NCBI RefSeq assembly: GCF_000620705.1 | Contig: NZ_KK211166.1 | Span: forward strand, 809,692-873,691 | Source: Nocardioides sp. URHA0020 | Lineage (GTDB): Bacteria > Actinomycetota > Actinomycetes > Propionibacteriales > Nocardioidaceae | Direction: 5' to 3' | DNA: 64,000 nt | In this document: piece by piece, positions 34,647 to 42,994 of the stretch | How the letters are laid out: the number at the start of each line of letters is the position of its first letter | Position numbering within the stretch: position 1 is the stretch's first letter | Position numbers and translations under genes: made by a program | The notes under the pieces: model-generated | Told to the model about the DNA's origin: nothing | Seen by the model: only the letters and a program-made list of their open reading frames with translations | The model's database searches: none

Positions 34647-35387
34647 TCAGTCCGCCGTACGACGCAGCGGGCTGGCCTCGGCCCCCGCGGAGTAGGCCTC
34701 GGCGGCGTAGAGCAGCCACGCGTGGACCCCGGCGGTGCCGCCGTCGCGGTAGCCGCGCAGGTTGGACTCGTACGCCGCCCGCAGGGCCAGGTGGCCGGCC
34801 TCCGGGACCACCAGCGACTTCTCGTCGACCCCGCGCGCGACCAGGACGAGCCGTTCGGCGGCGCGCGCGACCAGCCCGTTGTGGGACGCGAAGGGCGCCG
34901 CCGTCGCGAGCTCCGCGTGCACGACGGCCGCCACCAGCAGCGCGGGCGCGGCGGTCGACGCGGTGAGCAGGTCGCCCAGGCCCCGCAGGCGATCGGCCGC
35001 CTCGCCGTCGCGCGGGCGGCCCCGCGACTCGGCCGGCAGCCCGGCCGCGGCCAGGGCATGGATGCGCGCCAGCGCCTGCAGCGGGGAGCGGGCCAGCGCC
35101 GGCGCGAGCCCCAGCAGCTCGGTGGAGATCCGCACCGCGTCGGCGGAGATCTCGTCACCCGTGCCGACCCGCACCTCGGGCAGCGTGGCCGCCGAGCCCT
35201 CCAGCACGGCGCTCGCGTGGGCACCGCGCAGCAGGCTCTCCGTGGTCGTCTCCGGAGAGGTACGACGCAGGCCGCGGTCGCGCAGCATCACGTCGATGCC
35301 GTCCCGGGCGGCGGCGTACGCCGAGGGGACTCCCTCGAGGGACACCAGCGGCGACAACGGGTCGGCGTTCTTCGGGGCGGAGCTCAC
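34647..35387 (-). CDS. Fic/DOC-like protein with degenerate active site
   Basis: A 246-residue mostly helical protein. Residues about 160-180 (VHAELATAAPFASHNGLVAR) resemble the Fic motif HPFxxGNGRxxR, keeping H, PF, NG and R in roughly the expected order but with changed spacing and GNG reduced to HNG. Upstream helices (ESLLRGAHASAVLEGS) resemble the Fic N-terminal segment that carries the inhibitory or anti-target motif. Fic enzymes transfer AMP or other nucleotides to proteins; whether this one is active is unclear. The GTG start at 35387 is 35 bp from the divergent methyltransferase start. It is common in Nocardioides-like genomes at this place (from memory, not checked). Confidence 0.65.
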   Translation of the reverse strand: MSSAPKNADPLSPLVSLEGVPSAYAAARDGIDVMLRDRGLRRTSPETTTESLLRGAHASAVLEGSAATLPEVRVGTGDEISADAVRISTELLGLAPALARSPLQALARIHALAAAGLPAESRGRPRDGEAADRLRGLGDLLTASTAAPALLVAAVVHAELATAAPFASHNGLVARAAERLVLVARGVDEKSLVVPEAGHLALRAAYESNLRGYRDGGTAGVHAWLLYAAEAYSAGAEASPLRRTAD

Positions 35388-35422
35388 GGGCGAGAGGCTA
35401 CCCAGCGGGTACGGTGAGCCCG

Positions 35423-36265
35423 ATGAGTGACCAGCCCTCCCCCGCCCGCTCCTTCGGCTCGGTGGCCGACGCCTACGACCGAGGTCGGCCCGGCTACCCC
35501 GCGGAGGCGGCCGCCTGGCTGGTCGGCGACGACGCGGTCACCGTGCTCGAGGTCGGGGCCGGCACGGGCAAGCTGACCGAGGCCCTGGTGGCGCTCGGCC
35601 ACGACGTGCACGCCACCGATCCCGACGACGCGATGCTGGCCCGGCTGCGCGCCCGGCTGCCCGACGTACCCACCTCGGTGGCGTCCGCCGAGGGGCTGCC
35701 CGCCGCCGACGCGTCGTACGACGTCGTGGTGGCCGGGCAGGCCTTCCACTGGTTCGACCACGAGGTAGCGCTGCGTGAGATCGCCCGCGTGCTGCGCCCC
35801 GGCGGCCACCTCGCCCTGGTCTGGAACGAGCGCGACGAGCAGATCCCGTGGGTCCGCCGGCTCGGCGGGATCATCGGCTCCCCGCGGCAGCCGCGCAACG
35901 CGGAGCCGCTGCTGGCCTCGCCGTACTTCGGCGACGTCGCGGAGACGAGGTTCCGGCACTGGCAGACGATCGACCGCACGTCGATCCAGGACCTCGCCGT
36001 CTCCCGCTCGAGCCTCGCGGTCCTCGACGAGGACCGACGCCGGGCCAAGGTCGCGGAGGTCCTCGCGCTCTACGACGACTACGGCCGGGGCATGGACGGC
36101 ATGCAGCTGCCCTACCTCGCCTCCTGCTTCCGCGCCACGGTCGTCGACCGCCCGGCGACGGCCGACGCCGAGCGCTCCGACGAGACGTCCGCCGACGCCG
36201 ACGCCGGACCCGCCACCGCCACGGCACCCGCCGACGACGACGTCCTGCTCATCGACTTCAGCTGA
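35423..36265 (+). CDS. class I SAM-dependent methyltransferase
   Basis: A 280-residue methyltransferase of the class I Rossmann type. It has RSFGSVADAYDRGRPGYP at the N-terminus, SAM motif I VLEVGAGTGKLTEAL, the acidic end of strand 2 at ATDPDD, and a post-motif III segment REIARVLRPGGHLALVWNER. This pattern is typical of the UbiE/COQ5-like or trans-aconitate-type family; the acceptor is not identifiable. The last 40 residues are Asp/Ala/Thr-rich and probably disordered. The ATG at 35423 is chosen over a GTG at 35414. The histidine kinase gene starts 10 bp downstream. Confidence 0.85.
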   Translation: MSDQPSPARSFGSVADAYDRGRPGYPAEAAAWLVGDDAVTVLEVGAGTGKLTEALVALGHDVHATDPDDAMLARLRARLPDVPTSVASAEGLPAADASYDVVVAGQAFHWFDHEVALREIARVLRPGGHLALVWNERDEQIPWVRRLGGIIGSPRQPRNAEPLLASPYFGDVAETRFRHWQTIDRTSIQDLAVSRSSLAVLDEDRRRAKVAEVLALYDDYGRGMDGMQLPYLASCFRATVVDRPATADAERSDETSADADAGPATATAPADDDVLLIDFS

Positions 36266-36275
36266 CCCGGCGACG

Positions 36276-37391
36276 ATGCCCCGACCGTGGCGCCGCCGGC
36301 ACCTGGGCACCGAGGCCGACCGCGCCACCTTCCGCACGCTCCACAACGCCTCCCTCGCGGCGCCGGCGCTGCGTGCGGGTCTCACCGCCGACAGCGCCGA
36401 GCGCAGCATCCGGCACCTGCACGACCTGCTCGGCAGCCCGGCCCTCGCACTGACCGACACGGCCGGCCTGCTCGCCTGGCACGGCTCCGGCCAGCACCAC
36501 CGGGAGCAGTCCGCCGGGCTCGCGGCGGTGACGGTGGAGGCCGGCCGGACCCGGGTCTTCGACCGCAGTGACCTGCGGTGCACGGTCGCCGGGTGTGAGA
36601 TCCGGGCGGCCGTCGTCAGCCCCCTGGTCACCGAGCAGCGGGTGGTCGGCACGCTCCAGGTCTTCGCCGCCCAGCCCACGGCCGGGCTGGCGCGAGCCGC
36701 CGACGAGGTGGCGCTGTGGGTCAGCGCCCAGCTCGAGCTCGCCGAGCTCGACGCGTCGCGCACCCGGCTGATGGAGGCCGAGGTGCGGGCGATGCGGGCC
36801 CAGATCAGCCCGCACTTCATCTACAACTCCCTCGGCGCGATCGCCAGCTTCGTGCGCACCGACCCCGACCGGGCCCGCGACCTGCTGACGGAGTTCGCCG
36901 ACTTCACCCGCTACTCCTTCCGCACCCACGGTGAGTACACGACGCTGGCCGAGGAGCTCCGCTCGGTCGAGCGCTACCTGCTGCTCGAGCAGGCGCGCTT
37001 CGGCGACCGGCTGCGGGTGACGCTCCGCATCGCCCCCGAGGTGCTGCCCGTCGCCGTCCCCTTCCTGTGCATCCAGCCGCTGGTCGAGAACGCCGTGCGC
37101 CACGGCCTCGAGTCCGCGGAGGGGGGCGGCTCGATCAGCATCGTCGCCCGCGACCACGACCAGGAGTGCGTCATCGAGGTGGAGGACGACGGCGTCGGCG
37201 AGGACCCCGACGTCGTACGGCGAGCGCTGGCCGGCGACGCGTCCCTCGACTCGGTCGGGCTGGGCAACGTCGACGGCCGGCTGCGGACCACGTTCGGCGA
37301 CGGCTACGGGCTGGTGGTGGAAACGGCGCCCGGAGCGGGTACGAGGGTGACTGTCCGGGTCCCCAAGTTCGCACCGGGGGTGCACGCATGA
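36276..37391 (+). CDS. LytS-type sensor histidine kinase
   Basis: A 371-residue soluble kinase: GAF-like sensor region (residues about 40-150, containing VFDRSDLRCTVAGCEIRAAV), then the His-kinase domain of the LytS/YpdA type with the phosphoacceptor in ISPHFIYNSLGAI, and an HATPase with N box PLVENAVRHGLE and G box GLGNVDGRL. There are no membrane helices, so it senses a cytoplasmic cue or is recruited to a partner. The stop overlaps the start of the LytTR regulator (ATGA). In other bacteria such pairs control carboxylate or pyruvate uptake, and here the pair is coupled to a symporter, which makes that role likely. Confidence 0.9.
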   Translation: MPRPWRRRHLGTEADRATFRTLHNASLAAPALRAGLTADSAERSIRHLHDLLGSPALALTDTAGLLAWHGSGQHHREQSAGLAAVTVEAGRTRVFDRSDLRCTVAGCEIRAAVVSPLVTEQRVVGTLQVFAAQPTAGLARAADEVALWVSAQLELAELDASRTRLMEAEVRAMRAQISPHFIYNSLGAIASFVRTDPDRARDLLTEFADFTRYSFRTHGEYTTLAEELRSVERYLLLEQARFGDRLRVTLRIAPEVLPVAVPFLCIQPLVENAVRHGLESAEGGGSISIVARDHDQECVIEVEDDGVGEDPDVVRRALAGDASLDSVGLGNVDGRLRTTFGDGYGLVVETAPGAGTRVTVRVPKFAPGVHA

Positions 37392-38134
37392 AGGTCCTCG
37401 TGGTCGACGACGAGCGTCCCGCCCTCGACGAGCTCGCCTACCTGCTCGCCGCCGAGCAGCGCGTGGGCGAGGTGGTCACCAGCTCGTCGGCGACCGACGC
37501 CCTGCGGATCCTGCGGGAGGGCACCATCGACGCCGTCTTCCTCGACGTCCAGATGCCCGGCCTCACCGGCCTGGAGCTGGCGCAGGTCCTCGGGCGCTTC
37601 CGCGCCCCGCCCCCGGTCGTCTTCGTCACCGCCCACGAGCGACACGCGGTCGAGGCCTTCGACCTGCACGCGGTCGACTATGTGCTCAAGCCGGTGCGCG
37701 CGGACCGGCTGGCCGAGGCCGTACGACGGGTGGTCGCTGCCGTCGGCGGCACGACCGAGGCGGCGCCGGCACGCGACGACGCGCAGGTGGCGGTCGAGCG
37801 TGGCGGCGTCACCCGCTTCATCAACCGCTGCGACATCACCCACGTCGAGGCCCAGGGCGACTACGCCCGGCTGCACACCGCGAGCGAGTCCCACCTCCTG
37901 CGCAGCCCGCTGACGACGCTCGAGGAGGAGTGGGCGGCCGCCGGGTTCGTGCGGATCCACCGCTCGTTGCTGGTGTCGCTCTCGCACGTCAGCGAGGTGC
38001 GGATGGACGGCGGCCGCTGCACGGTCGTGGTCGGACCGCGCGGAGGACAGCACGGGGTGGAGCTCGGCGTCAGCCGGCGGCACACCCGCGAGCTGCGCGA
38101 GCTGCTGCTGGCGTCGCGGACCGTCGGTCCGTGA
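37388..38134 (+). CDS. LytTR-family response regulator
   Basis: A 248-residue regulator. The receiver domain (residues 1-120) has the acidic pocket DDERPA, phospho-Asp in VFLDVQMPG, and the conserved Thr and Lys in VFVTAHERHA and YVLKPV. The C-terminal LytTR DNA-binding domain (about 140-245) includes ITHVEAQGDYARLH and FVRIHRSLLVSLSHVSEV. It is the partner of the kinase ending at 37391. Its stop overlaps the start of the small membrane protein at 38131 (GTGA). It probably activates the symporter genes that follow or those at 51 kb. Confidence 0.93.
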   Translation: MKVLVVDDERPALDELAYLLAAEQRVGEVVTSSSATDALRILREGTIDAVFLDVQMPGLTGLELAQVLGRFRAPPPVVFVTAHERHAVEAFDLHAVDYVLKPVRADRLAEAVRRVVAAVGGTTEAAPARDDAQVAVERGGVTRFINRCDITHVEAQGDYARLHTASESHLLRSPLTTLEEEWAAAGFVRIHRSLLVSLSHVSEVRMDGGRCTVVVGPRGGQHGVELGVSRRHTRELRELLLASRTVGP

Positions 38135-38499
38135 CCGACCCGCCGGAGAGGGTCCGGGTCACCGGACCGCCACGTCGGCAGCCTCCGGTCCGCCGCGCCT
38201 CCGACATCGACGCCGGCACCAACCTCGGCGGCGTCTACATGCGGTCGCTGCTGCGCGAGCAGCTCCGGCTGGCGATCGGGGTGCTCGCGGTGATGGGGCT
38301 GACGATCGGGCTGCTGCCGCTCGCCTTCCACCTGGCGCCCGGCCTCTCCGGCGTACGCGTGCTCGGGATGCCGCTGGGCTGGCTGCTGCTCGGCGTCCTG
38401 GTCTACCCGGCGCTGGTCGGCCTGGGGTGGGCCTACGTGCGCCGGGCCGAGCGCAACGAGCGCGACTTCGCCGAGCTGCTGTCGGAGACCGAGCGGTGA
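38131..38499 (+). CDS. small two-helix membrane protein paired with the symporter
   Basis: A 122-residue protein. A basic, Pro-rich N-terminus (about 45 residues) is followed by two hydrophobic segments (LAIGVLAVMGLTIGLLPLAF and MPLGWLLLGVLVYPALVGLG) and a charged C-terminal tail (RRAERNERDFAELLSE). Its size, two helices and place directly before a sodium:solute symporter match the DUF485 proteins found before acetate symporters, though the sequence is divergent. Both ends overlap neighbours (GTGA at each), so it is translated with them. It is probably a subunit or stabiliser of the transporter. Confidence 0.75.
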   Translation: MTDPPERVRVTGPPRRQPPVRRASDIDAGTNLGGVYMRSLLREQLRLAIGVLAVMGLTIGLLPLAFHLAPGLSGVRVLGMPLGWLLLGVLVYPALVGLGWAYVRRAERNERDFAELLSETER

Positions 38500-40004
38500 G
38501 CCCCGGCCTCGATGCCGCCCCCGGCATCGTCGCGATCGCCTTCGTGACGGTCGCGACGCTGGCGATCGGCACCTGGGGCCTGCGGTTCTCGCGCACGACG
38601 AGCGACTTCTTCGTCGCCTCGCGGTCCGTCCACCCGCGGCTCAACGCGAGCGCCATCGGCGGGGAGTACCTCTCGGCCGCGTCCTTCCTCGGCGTCGCCG
38701 GGCTGGTGCTGCTCAACGGCGCCGACATGCTGTGGTACCCCGTCGGCTGGACCGCCGGCTACCTCGTGCTGCTGGTCCTGGTGGCCGCCCCGCTGCGGCG
38801 GTCGGGCGCCTACACGCTGCCCGACTTCGCCGAGGCCCGGCTGGGCTCCCGCGGCGTACGCGCCGCCTGCTCGGTGCTCGTCGTCGCCATCGGCTGGCTC
38901 TACCTGCTGCCGCAGTTCCAGGGCGCCGGGCTCACCCTGCGCTCCGCGGTCGGCGCGCCGACCTGGCTCGGGCCCGTGATCGTCGGGGTCGTCGTGCTCG
39001 CCAACGTCACCTCCGGCGGGATGCGCAGCATCACCTTCGTGCAGGCCTTCCAGTACTGGCTCAAGCTCACCGCCCTGCTCGTCCCGGCAGCCGTGCTGCT
39101 GGTGGTGTGGGCGGGCGACTCCTCGCCTCCGGCGTCCGGTGCCGGCGGCTGGTCGGTGCCGCTCGCCTCGGGCGGGCCGTCCGGGCTGTACGTCACCTAC
39201 TCGCTGATCATCGCCACGTTCCTCGGCACCATGGGGCTGCCCCACGTGGTCGTGCGGTTCTACACGAACCCCGACGGCCGGGCCGCTCGGCGTACGACGC
39301 TCGTGGTGCTCGTGCTGCTCGGGCTCTTCTACCTGCTGCCGCCGGTCTACGGCGCCCTCGGCCGGATCTACGCGCCCGAGCTCGCGGTGTCGGGACGGTC
39401 CGACGCCCTGGTGCTCGAGCTGCCGCGGATCATGGTCGACGGGCTGCTCGGCGAGGTGCTCACCGGCCTCGTCACGGCCGGCGCGTTCGCGGCCTTCCTC
39501 TCCACGTCGTCGGGCCTCTCGATCGCGGTCGCGGGCGTGCTGAGCCAGGACGTCACCGGTCGCTCCCGCCGCCTCGGCGGGGTCGCCGCCTTCCGGCTCG
39601 CGGCGGTGGTGGCCGTGACGGTCCCGTGCGTCGTCGCCCTGCTGGCGCCGAACCTCGGGGTCGCCCGCGCGGTCGGGCTGGCCTTCGCGATGGCGGCCGC
39701 GACCTTCTGCCCGCTGCTCCTGCTCGGCATCTGGTGGCGCGGCCTCACGCCGTACGGCGCGGTCGCGGGGCTGGTCGTCGGCGGCCTGACCTCCGCGGTC
39801 GCGATCGCGTGGACCGTCGGCGTCGCGGACCCCGACGGCTGGGTGGACGCGCTGATGGGGCAGCCCGCGGCCTGGACGGTCCCGCTCGCGCTGGCGACGA
39901 TGGTGTCGGTGTCGCTGCTCACCCGCGACAGCGTGCCGGCCCACGCCGACCGGTTCCTGGTGCGGCTGCACACGCCCGAGACGCTGGAGCTGGACCGGGG
40001 CTGA
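38496..40004 (+). CDS. sodium:solute symporter (SSS family), acetate/monocarboxylate-type
   Basis: A 502-residue SSS-family transporter with about 13 hydrophobic segments. Family signatures include FFVASRSVHPRLNASAIGGE near the N-terminus, SAASFLGVAG, and the later GLPHVVVRFYTNPDGRAARR and AGAFAAFLSTSSGLSIAVAG. It is closest to the ActP/MctC cation:acetate group and is a distant paralogue of the symporter at 51446. The GTG start overlaps the stop of the small membrane protein. As part of the kinase-regulator-transporter unit it probably imports a carboxylate sensed by the LytS/LytTR pair. A strong hairpin follows. Confidence 0.88.
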   Translation: MSPGLDAAPGIVAIAFVTVATLAIGTWGLRFSRTTSDFFVASRSVHPRLNASAIGGEYLSAASFLGVAGLVLLNGADMLWYPVGWTAGYLVLLVLVAAPLRRSGAYTLPDFAEARLGSRGVRAACSVLVVAIGWLYLLPQFQGAGLTLRSAVGAPTWLGPVIVGVVVLANVTSGGMRSITFVQAFQYWLKLTALLVPAAVLLVVWAGDSSPPASGAGGWSVPLASGGPSGLYVTYSLIIATFLGTMGLPHVVVRFYTNPDGRAARRTTLVVLVLLGLFYLLPPVYGALGRIYAPELAVSGRSDALVLELPRIMVDGLLGEVLTGLVTAGAFAAFLSTSSGLSIAVAGVLSQDVTGRSRRLGGVAAFRLAAVVAVTVPCVVALLAPNLGVARAVGLAFAMAAATFCPLLLLGIWWRGLTPYGAVAGLVVGGLTSAVAIAWTVGVADPDGWVDALMGQPAAWTVPLALATMVSVSLLTRDSVPAHADRFLVRLHTPETLELDRG

Positions 40005-40007
40005 GCC

Positions 40008-40068
40008 GTCGAGACACCCGGAGTGGCTGTCACCGAGGCCGCCCGACAGCCAGTTCGGGTGTCTCGAC
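40008..40068. repeat. nested palindromic element, REP-like hairpin
   Basis: Outer arms GTCGAGACACCCG (40008-40020) and CGGGTGTCTCGAC (40056-40068) are perfect 13-bp complements. Inside, GGCTGTC (40025-40031) and GACAGCC (40045-40051) form a second perfect 7-bp stem. It lies 4 bp after the symporter stop and can act as its terminator. The phrases TCTCGAC and GCTCGACCAC just downstream recall dispersed intergenic palindromes common in Nocardioides genomes, from memory. Confidence 0.65.
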
Positions 40069-40091
40069 GCGGGCTCCGTAGGCTCGACCAC

Positions 40092-40742
40092 GTGCGCCTC
40101 ATCCTGATCCGGCACGGGGAGACCCCGTCCAACGTCGCCGGCGCCCTCGACACCGCGGCCCCCGGCGCGCCCCTGACCCCGCTCGGGCACCGGCAGGCAG
40201 CGGCGGTCGCGCCCGTGCTGACCGTCGAGCGGATCAGCGCCGTCCACGCCTCGCCGCTCGTCCGCACCCAGCTCACGGCGGCGCCGCTCGCCACCGCCCG
40301 CGGGCTCGACGTCGTCGTGACAGCGGGGCTGGAGGAGATCGCCGCCGGCGGGCTGGAGATGCGCGCCGACGAGGAGGCGATCGCGGCGTACGCCGACACC
40401 GTCGCCGCCTGGATCGGCGGCGACCTGGGCGTCGAGATGCCGGGCGGCCCGGACGGGCACGCGTTCTTCGAGCGGTACGACGCCGCGGTGGCCGCCATCG
40501 CGGCGGCGCACGCCGACGACGCCACCGTGGCGGCGTTCAGCCACGGCGCCGCGATCCGGACGTTCGCCGCCCGCCACGGCGGACCGGCCGACGCCCGCCT
40601 GCTCAACACCGGCGCGGTCGTGCTCGAGGGCTCGCCGCGTGCCGGCTGGGCCGTCACCCGCTGGTCGCGCGACCCGCTGGGCGGCGCCCACCTGGCCGAC
40701 ACCGCGGCCGTCGACCCGACCGGGGACCCGGACCCGGTCTGA
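40092..40742 (+). CDS. histidine phosphatase (phosphoglycerate mutase-like)
   Basis: A 216-residue histidine-phosphatase family protein. It opens on the catalytic RHGET motif (LILIRHGETPSN), has the second Arg in SPLVRTQLTA, the Glu in LEEIAAG, and the second His in AFSHGAAIR. All core residues are present. The substrate is unknown; relatives include cofactor-dependent mutase-like and acid phosphatases. The GTG at 40092 places the start just before the catalytic strand. An upstream GTG in frame at 40023 falls within the hairpin and is unlikely. It converges on the globin gene. Confidence 0.88.
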   Translation: MRLILIRHGETPSNVAGALDTAAPGAPLTPLGHRQAAAVAPVLTVERISAVHASPLVRTQLTAAPLATARGLDVVVTAGLEEIAAGGLEMRADEEAIAAYADTVAAWIGGDLGVEMPGGPDGHAFFERYDAAVAAIAAAHADDATVAAFSHGAAIRTFAARHGGPADARLLNTGAVVLEGSPRAGWAVTRWSRDPLGGAHLADTAAVDPTGDPDPV

Positions 40743-40776
40743 GACCCGGCTCGGACCAGGCTGGGACCAGGCTGCG

Positions 40777-41184
40777 TCAGACGGGCTGCGGTGCCGGGTA
40801 GCCGGCCAGCATGAGCCCGGCCACGACGCCGAGCGCCTCGGACCACGCGGCCGTCATCTCCGGGGTCCAGGCGGCGCCCCCACGCTCCGCCATGGCCGCG
40901 ACCAGGCACTCGGCGACCGCGTCGAACATCTCCGGGGTCGCGCCGTACGTCGCGTGCTTGGCCCCGAGCGCCCCGAGCGTGGAGGTGAGCCACGCGGGGT
41001 CGTCGAGGTGGTCCAGGACGGCGATCACGGCCACCCGCAGCATGGCCGCCTGCGGGCGCACGTCGGCGGAGAACATCGGGCGGACCGCCGGGTGGCGCTC
41101 GAAGAGGATCTCGTAGAAGCGGGTGATGAGGCCTTCGTCGGTGTCGGCGAGCGCGAGGCCGGCCATCAGGAGTTCTTTGTTCAT
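40777..41184 (-). CDS. single-domain globin (flavohaemoglobin-type)
   Basis: A 135-residue globin without a reductase domain. Signatures are ITRFYEILFERHPAVRPMF (helices B-C), the proximal His region LGAKHATYGATPEMFDAVA, and the closing WTPEMTAAWSEALGVVAGLM. It resembles the haem domain of flavohaemoglobins, which oxidise nitric oxide to nitrate. It is the last gene downstream of the nitrate/nitrite assimilation operon, 50 bp after cbiX on the same strand, which fits protection against NO made during nitrite reduction. The ATG at 41184 opens directly on the first helix. Confidence 0.85.
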   Translation of the reverse strand: MNKELLMAGLALADTDEGLITRFYEILFERHPAVRPMFSADVRPQAAMLRVAVIAVLDHLDDPAWLTSTLGALGAKHATYGATPEMFDAVAECLVAAMAERGGAAWTPEMTAAWSEALGVVAGLMLAGYPAPQPV

Positions 41185-41234
41185 GGCCAGACCCTGACCC
41201 GCGCGGCTTGCAAGATCCCTGCGGGCTGGTTGCA

Positions 41235-41879
41235 CTACGCGCTGCGACGGTCGGCGAGGACCGCCAGGGCCCGCTCCACGACCAGGTCGACGACCGCCGG
41301 ATGGGCACCGATCACGTCGGCGACGACGCCCGCACGGGCCGACGCAGCGCGGCAGCGGTCGGCGAAGAACCCCGGAGCCAGCAGGTACGGCGACACGGCG
41401 TCGTCCGGGTTGACCAGGTCGGCCGGCCGACGACCGAGACCCGAGAGGGTGGCGACGCGCACCGGGCCGCCCCACCGCTCGGCGAGGTACGCCGCGGCCA
41501 GCGCCTGGTCGCGGGTGGCCAGCGGGTCGCTGGAGCCTGCCGCCACCAGCACCACGGGCTGCCCCGGGGTGGCGCCCGCCGACACCAGCCGACCCGCCTG
41601 GGCGGTCGCCAGCAGCGGGTCCGGCCCGAGCGCCCGGTCGGCGGCGAGGTCGTGGCGGATGTGGTGACCGGTCGAGAGCAGCAGCGGCACGACCACCGAC
41701 GGCCGGCCCGACTCCATCACGGAGGCGAAGGACGGCTCCGCCAGCTCGACGTACGACGCCACCGCCGGCATCGCGAGCCGCGACCCGGCGAGCCGGGTGA
41801 GCTCGCGGGCCACCTCGTTGCCGGGGGCGTGCCGGGTGCCGTGCGCGACGGTGACGAGCCGGGTGCCCGGGGAGGTCAC
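41235..41879 (-). CDS. sirohydrochlorin chelatase-like protein (CbiX/SirB)
   Basis: A 214-residue chelatase-fold protein. Two repeats of the fold are visible: the first with the metal-binding VTVAHGTRHAPGN and later LLLSTGHHIRHDL, the second starting VVLVAAGSSDP. The family inserts iron or cobalt into sirohydrochlorin. In this operon the likely product is sirohaem, the cofactor of NirB. The GTG start overlaps the stop of hemD (GTGA). The pairing of a CbiX-like gene with a hemD-HTH gene is also known from mycobacteria (Rv0259c-Rv0260c). Confidence 0.87.
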   Translation of the reverse strand: MTSPGTRLVTVAHGTRHAPGNEVARELTRLAGSRLAMPAVASYVELAEPSFASVMESGRPSVVVPLLLSTGHHIRHDLAADRALGPDPLLATAQAGRLVSAGATPGQPVVLVAAGSSDPLATRDQALAAAYLAERWGGPVRVATLSGLGRRPADLVNPDDAVSPYLLAPGFFADRCRAASARAGVVADVIGAHPAVVDLVVERALAVLADRRSA

Positions 41880-42994
41880 GGCGCCACCGCCAGCCGGTAG
41901 CCGCGCTTGACGACGGTCTGCACCGTCCGCGTCCCGAGCGCCGCCCGGAGCCGGGCGACCGCCATCTCGACGGCGTGCTCCGAGCCGGCCGTGCCCGAGG
42001 GCAGCATCGCCAGCAGCGCCGGCCGGGCGACGACGTTGCCGGGGTTGGCGACCAGCGCGTGCAGCACCGCGGCCGGTGCGGGTGACAGCCTCACCTCGTG
42101 GCCGTCGAGCAGCACGTCGTCGCCGTGCAGGAGCAGCTGGTGCCCGCCGACCAGCTCCAGCGTGAGTCCGGAGCGCCGCGACGGCAGCTCCACCTCGAGC
42201 TGCTTGACCATCGCGGTCAGCCGCGACCGCTCGGGGTAGATCGTGGGCACGCCCCACATCTCGAACGCCGCGGCCGTCACCGGCCCCACGCACGACGCGA
42301 CCACGTCGGCCTGGAAGGCGCCGACCAGCTCCTCGCGACGCCCCGTCGGACCGGCGGCGTCCATCAGCGCGGCCACCGCCGGCGCCGAGGTGAAGGTCAC
42401 CGCGTCGAGCGAGCGGTCGGCGACCAGGTCGATCAGCGCGAACATCGGCTCGAGGTCGGAGGCCGCCTCGACCCGGTAGACGGTCACCGTCGTGACGTCG
42501 GCACCCTGCCGGCGCAGGGCGTGCGCCACCATCGACAACGATTGCCCGTGCTCCTGCACGACGATGCGCAGGCCGGTCAGGTCCCGGCCGCGCAGGTGCT
42601 CCAGCACGTCCTCGAAGCACTCCGACTCGGGCGCCCAGAGCTCCCGCAGACCCTGCCGCCGCAGCGCGCCGACGCTCTTCGGTCCGCGGGCCAGGATCTC
42701 CGCGGAGCCCAGCGCCGTCAGCAGGTCCGGCAGCAGGCCCCAGCGCTCCGCCGCCGAGAACCACGACTTCATGCCGATGCCGGTCGTCGCCAGGAACATG
42801 TCGACCGGCCGGCCCAGCACCTCCTCGGTCGAGGCCCGCAGCTGTCCGTCGTCGATCTGGTTGGGGTCCAGCGAGAGCGCCGGCGCCCACTCGACCGCGG
42901 CACCGCGCCGCTCCAGCAGCACGATCTGCTCGTCCACCTTCCGGGCAGCGGTCACGCCGACCCGGAAGCCGCTCAGCGGAAGGGCTTCACTCAT
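41876..42994 (-). CDS. hemD: uroporphyrinogen-III synthase fused to a winged-helix domain
   Basis: A 372-residue two-domain protein. Residues 1-255 follow uroporphyrinogen-III synthase (FRVGVTAARKVDEQIVLLER at the start; TTGIGMKSW, IVVQEHGQSLSMVAHALR and TFTSAPAVAALMDAA later). Residues about 270-372 form an OmpR-type winged-helix DNA-binding domain (VRLSPAPAAVLHALVANPG, SEHAVEMAVARLRAAL, VQTVVKRGYRLAV). It probably makes the tetrapyrrole precursor for sirohaem and may also regulate the nitrate operon. The ATG overlaps the nirD stop (ATGA). The same fusion exists in Mycobacterium next to narK-type genes. Confidence 0.9.
   Translation of the reverse strand: MSEALPLSGFRVGVTAARKVDEQIVLLERRGAAVEWAPALSLDPNQIDDGQLRASTEEVLGRPVDMFLATTGIGMKSWFSAAERWGLLPDLLTALGSAEILARGPKSVGALRRQGLRELWAPESECFEDVLEHLRGRDLTGLRIVVQEHGQSLSMVAHALRRQGADVTTVTVYRVEAASDLEPMFALIDLVADRSLDAVTFTSAPAVAALMDAAGPTGRREELVGAFQADVVASCVGPVTAAAFEMWGVPTIYPERSRLTAMVKQLEVELPSRRSGLTLELVGGHQLLLHGDDVLLDGHEVRLSPAPAAVLHALVANPGNVVARPALLAMLPSGTAGSEHAVEMAVARLRAALGTRTVQTVVKRGYRLAVAP

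Noticed and set aside
38433..40691. Long minus-strand frame opposite the symporter and phosphatase
   Set aside because: Composition is Arg/Gly/His/Glu-rich, typical of antisense shadows, and the plus-strand genes have clear motifs and overlapping junctions.
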